From: Mucilaginibacter sp. PAMB04168
GTDB taxonomy: Bacteria; Bacteroidota; Bacteroidia; Sphingobacteriales; Sphingobacteriaceae
Length of the DNA stretch: 64,000 nt
Assembly: GCF_039634365.2 (NCBI RefSeq)
Contig: NZ_CP155079.2
Coordinates: 1 to 64,000 of the forward strand
Direction: 5' to 3'
Shown here: piece by piece, positions 61,959-64,000 of the stretch
Numbering within the stretch: the first letter of the stretch is position 1
Layout: the number at the start of each line of letters is the position of its first letter
Program-made: the position numbers and the translations under genes
The notes under the pieces: generated by a model
What the model was told of the DNA's origin: nothing
The model's input: the letters and a program-made list of their open reading frames with translations, nothing else
The model's database searches: none

Positions 61959-62732
61959 TTACCTTCCCATCCAGCCACCGTCAACGGTAAGCAGGTGGCC
62001 GTTTACATAGCTGCCAGCATCTGATGATAAAAATACAGCCGGCCCTTTAAAGTCTTCAGACTCGCCCCAGCGTGCTGCCGGTATGCGGTCTAAAATGCTC
62101 TTGCTGCGGTCGGGATCATTACGCAGGGCCTCGGTGTTGTCGGTAGCGATATAGCCAGGTGCAATACCGTTAACGTTAATGCCTTTAGATGCCCATTCGT
62201 TAGCCAGCGCTTTAACCAGGCTGGCCAATGCACCTTTGCTGGCTGCATAACCGGGTACATTAATGCCGCCCTGAAAGCTTAATAACGAACAGGTGAATAT
62301 AATTTTGCCACTACCACGCTCAATCATGTGCTTGCCTATTTCGCGGGCCAGTATAAAAGGCGCGTCGAGGTTTAAAGAAAGTACGCTGTCCCACCATTCG
62401 TCAGGATGTTCGGCTGCTGGTTTACGCATAATGGTGCCGGCATTGTTTATCAGGATATCTATCTGTGGATTCTCGGCCAGTACTTTATTCACAAAGTCGT
62501 ACAAACCTTCGCGGTTGCCCAGGTTGGCCTGGTATGCCTTAAATTTGCGACCTAAAGCGGTTACTTCCTTTTCAATTTCGCTGCCTTGCAGTTCAACTGA
62601 GCCCGATACGACAATAATATCGGCACCAGCTTCGGCCAAACCAATTGCCATGCCTTTACCTATGCCTTTATTGCCGCCGGTAACCAGCGCCGTTTTACCC
62701 TGCAGATTAAACAAGTTAGATGAATTACTCAT
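61959..62732 (-). CDS. kduD: 2-dehydro-3-deoxy-D-gluconate 5-dehydrogenase (KduD), SDR
   Basis: Reduces DKII to KDG, the substrate of KdgK. 257 residues from the ATG at 62732, which fits the family (MSNSSNLFNLQGKTAL); the frame stays open 13 codons upstream. SDR marks: TGGNKGIGKG (about 19), NNAGTI (about 95), Ser in TCSLLSFQGG, YAASKGA with Tyr and Lys, and the C-terminal VDGGWMG. 118 bases upstream of kduI, same direction; a promoter between them is possible. Confidence 0.93.
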   Translation of the reverse strand: MSNSSNLFNLQGKTALVTGGNKGIGKGMAIGLAEAGADIIVVSGSVELQGSEIEKEVTALGRKFKAYQANLGNREGLYDFVNKVLAENPQIDILINNAGTIMRKPAAEHPDEWWDSVLSLNLDAPFILAREIGKHMIERGSGKIIFTCSLLSFQGGINVPGYAASKGALASLVKALANEWASKGINVNGIAPGYIATDNTEALRNDPDRSKSILDRIPAARWGESEDFKGPAVFLSSDAGSYVNGHLLTVDGGWMGR

Positions 62733-62763
62733 GTGTTGTTGTTGATTGTTTGATACTTTTAAT

Positions 62764-63228
62764 TTATGCAACCGGAGGTTTTACTGCCTGACGGGCTAAC
62801 AGCACCCATTGACCTTTTACTTTTTGCCAAACCAGTATAATAAGTAGTTTAGCTGTACCAGGTGCTTTGCCTTTATCATTTGTGGCACCGGTTAGGGTGT
62901 GCCGTACAATAGCTGTACTTCCAGATACTGTTATAGTTTGATCGCTAAATTCAAGGCTGGTAAAATCAGTATCGCCCGAGATGAATGAATGCAAAAACTC
63001 CTGCTTATTTTGAATCTTACCGCTCGAATGACCGAAAGTTAATTTTTCAGACGCCATTGCTGAAAGTGCTGCACTATCGGGGTTAACCATTAGCGTACGC
63101 AGCTTTTCAACAGCTTCTTCGACAGCTTTTTTGGCATTAGCTCTTGGCTGTTTTTGTGCCTTAGAAGATAGGGTAGTGGTGATCATGAGCAGAATGATAG
63201 CAAGATTAATTAGACTAAATTTCTTCAT
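62764..63228 (-). CDS. Secreted NTF2-like (DUF4440-type) protein
   Basis: 154 residues from the ATG at 63228, which opens a signal peptide (MKKFSLINLAIILLMITTTL, cut near SKAQ). The mature part is an NTF2-like fold: VEKLRTLMVNPDSAALSAMA, LTFGHSSGKIQNKQEFLHSF, TVSGSTAIVRHTLTG, WVLLARQAVKP. Such proteins bind small ligands or act as isomerases. 31 bases upstream of kduD and in the same direction, so probably in the uronate unit, with a role not known. Confidence 0.78.
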   Translation of the reverse strand: MKKFSLINLAIILLMITTTLSSKAQKQPRANAKKAVEEAVEKLRTLMVNPDSAALSAMASEKLTFGHSSGKIQNKQEFLHSFISGDTDFTSLEFSDQTITVSGSTAIVRHTLTGATNDKGKAPGTAKLLIILVWQKVKGQWVLLARQAVKPPVA

Positions 63229-63331
63229 GTTAAAAGGTCTTGTATAATTATGGTTTGGTTTATTCTTTAATAGTAAAAGGTGCATTGCAAATGTAAGGTG
63301 TTCTTTTATAGATGGTATGATAAAGCCATAT

Positions 63332-64000
63332 TTATTTCTCTACCCTGAACCAGTCAAAATCGGCATATCCACCGGTGCGTGCCTCCGGTTTGCTAATGCA
63401 AAATAATCCCATTTTAGCGCCTATCCATTTGTCGGGGGCGGCGGTAAATGTCTCACCAATGGGTTTAAAATTGATGCCGTCCTCGCTATAGCTAAAACTG
63501 CATTTGGCATCAGGGGCAATTACCTGCATGCGCAGCCAGGCTGCATTGCTGCTTATCCTTTTTTCATCAATCGTGTTCTCTCCAGCACCGTTAACCGCAC
63601 CTTTGCAAGTCACCTGGCTAATTTTATAGCCTTTTTCGTCTTTGCTGATGCTTATATAGGCGTAATCGTTACCCATCATCAGCAAACCTGCTTTTTTATC
63701 TTGCCAGGCATCCTGCTCAACGGTGTATTTAACTTTGGTGGTAGCAGTAAAAGCGGGTGCAGGCAGTTTTTGCATCAATAAATTAGGCACTGGCCACAGG
63801 CTTTGCGCCCCTTTTTCGGTAGCGTAGGCAAAGAGACGCAGGTAACCTTTGCCTGGTATTTTGGCACTCCATTCTAATCGCGGATTGGCATGCCATTGCC
63901 ACTGAAGTCCTAAACTGTCGGTATTAAATTCATCACTCTCTGGTGGTGTAACAATAGCATACGTTTTACCAACATTGGGCTTTTTATAAACCAATACCGG
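63332..64000 (-). CDS. Glycoside hydrolase GH43-like protein, C-terminal part
   Basis: Partial: open at the right edge (223 codons visible, ending at 63332). The visible part is a concanavalin-A-like domain as in GH43 beta-xylosidases: SDEFNTDSLGLQWQWHANP at its start, AGLLMMGNDYAYISISKDE in the middle, and GGYADFDWFRVEK at the end. The catalytic five-bladed propeller would lie upstream, beyond the window. Likely acts on arabinan or xylan. Next to the kdu genes, in the same leftward direction, which fits pectin or hemicellulose use. Confidence 0.8.
   Translation of the reverse strand, partial: PVLVYKKPNVGKTYAIVTPPESDEFNTDSLGLQWQWHANPRLEWSAKIPGKGYLRLFAYATEKGAQSLWPVPNLLMQKLPAPAFTATTKVKYTVEQDAWQDKKAGLLMMGNDYAYISISKDEKGYKISQVTCKGAVNGAGENTIDEKRISSNAAWLRMQVIAPDAKCSFSYSEDGINFKPIGETFTAAPDKWIGAKMGLFCISKPEARTGGYADFDWFRVEK

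Noticed and set aside
1..64000. CRISPR array
   Set aside because: No set of regularly spaced direct repeats with unique spacers; the 54-base repeats are spaced by whole genes.

Overview
The window looks like chromosomal DNA of a Bacteroidota species, most likely a Sphingobacteriaceae member close to Mucilaginibacter or Pedobacter. The reasons are a GldH gliding lipoprotein, RicT, a HYC_CC_PP-type metal protein, many SCKK-type lipoproteins, promoters of the Bacteroidota form (TTTG, about 20 bases, TAnnTTTG), few Shine-Dalgarno sequences, and uronate and plant-polysaccharide genes.

Layout. 1-8.7 kb: an MscS-like channel (cut by the left edge), a DUF4112 protein, then a uronate operon uxaC-kdgK-kdgA-exuT-gapN. 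8.8-15 kb: lnt, a secreted FAD oxidoreductase, an amidase and a DinB/YfiT protein. 15-18.3 kb: a four-gene leftward metal (probably copper) cluster. 18.8-31.5 kb: dapF, a Do/HtrA protease, ruvX, the operon holB-ricT-gldH, rmuC, thiL, a secreted endonuclease and small secreted proteins. 31.5-39.4 kb: nadA and nadB diverging around a 400-base region full of DnaA boxes, then a DUF5071 gene, tRNA-Gly, a gamma carbonic anhydrase, an Ig-like lipoprotein and mnmG, with two parS-type sites just upstream of mnmG. DnaA boxes, parS sites and mnmG together suggest that the replication origin lies here. 39.4-53 kb: ABC-F ATPase, an Mla-type lipid transport operon, glutathione peroxidase, ybeY, a 1,111-residue DUF4175 protein, a sialate O-acetylesterase and a secreted DIFGN tandem-repeat protein.

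53.2-59.7 kb is a 6.4-kb genomic island in the 3' end of tRNA-Pro. It is bounded by a 47-base direct repeat (one mismatch) of the tRNA end. It holds a truncated tyrosine recombinase, a Kelch-like lipoprotein, a leucine-rich-repeat lipoprotein, a 5'-truncated gene fragment, and two small unknown genes separated by three 54-base repeats of identical length. That gene-repeat-gene-repeat arrangement resembles a cassette array and is the best candidate here for an undescribed system. 59.8-64 kb: an ankyrin protein, then kduI, kduD, an NTF2-like secreted protein and the C-terminal part of a GH43-like protein (cut by the right edge).

How the parts fit: both ends of the window carry uronate catabolism. 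KduI and KduD handle unsaturated uronates from pectin-type polymers. ExuT and UxaC take in and isomerise hexuronates. KdgK and KdgA carry both branches to pyruvate and glyceraldehyde 3-phosphate, which the adjacent GapN can oxidise directly.
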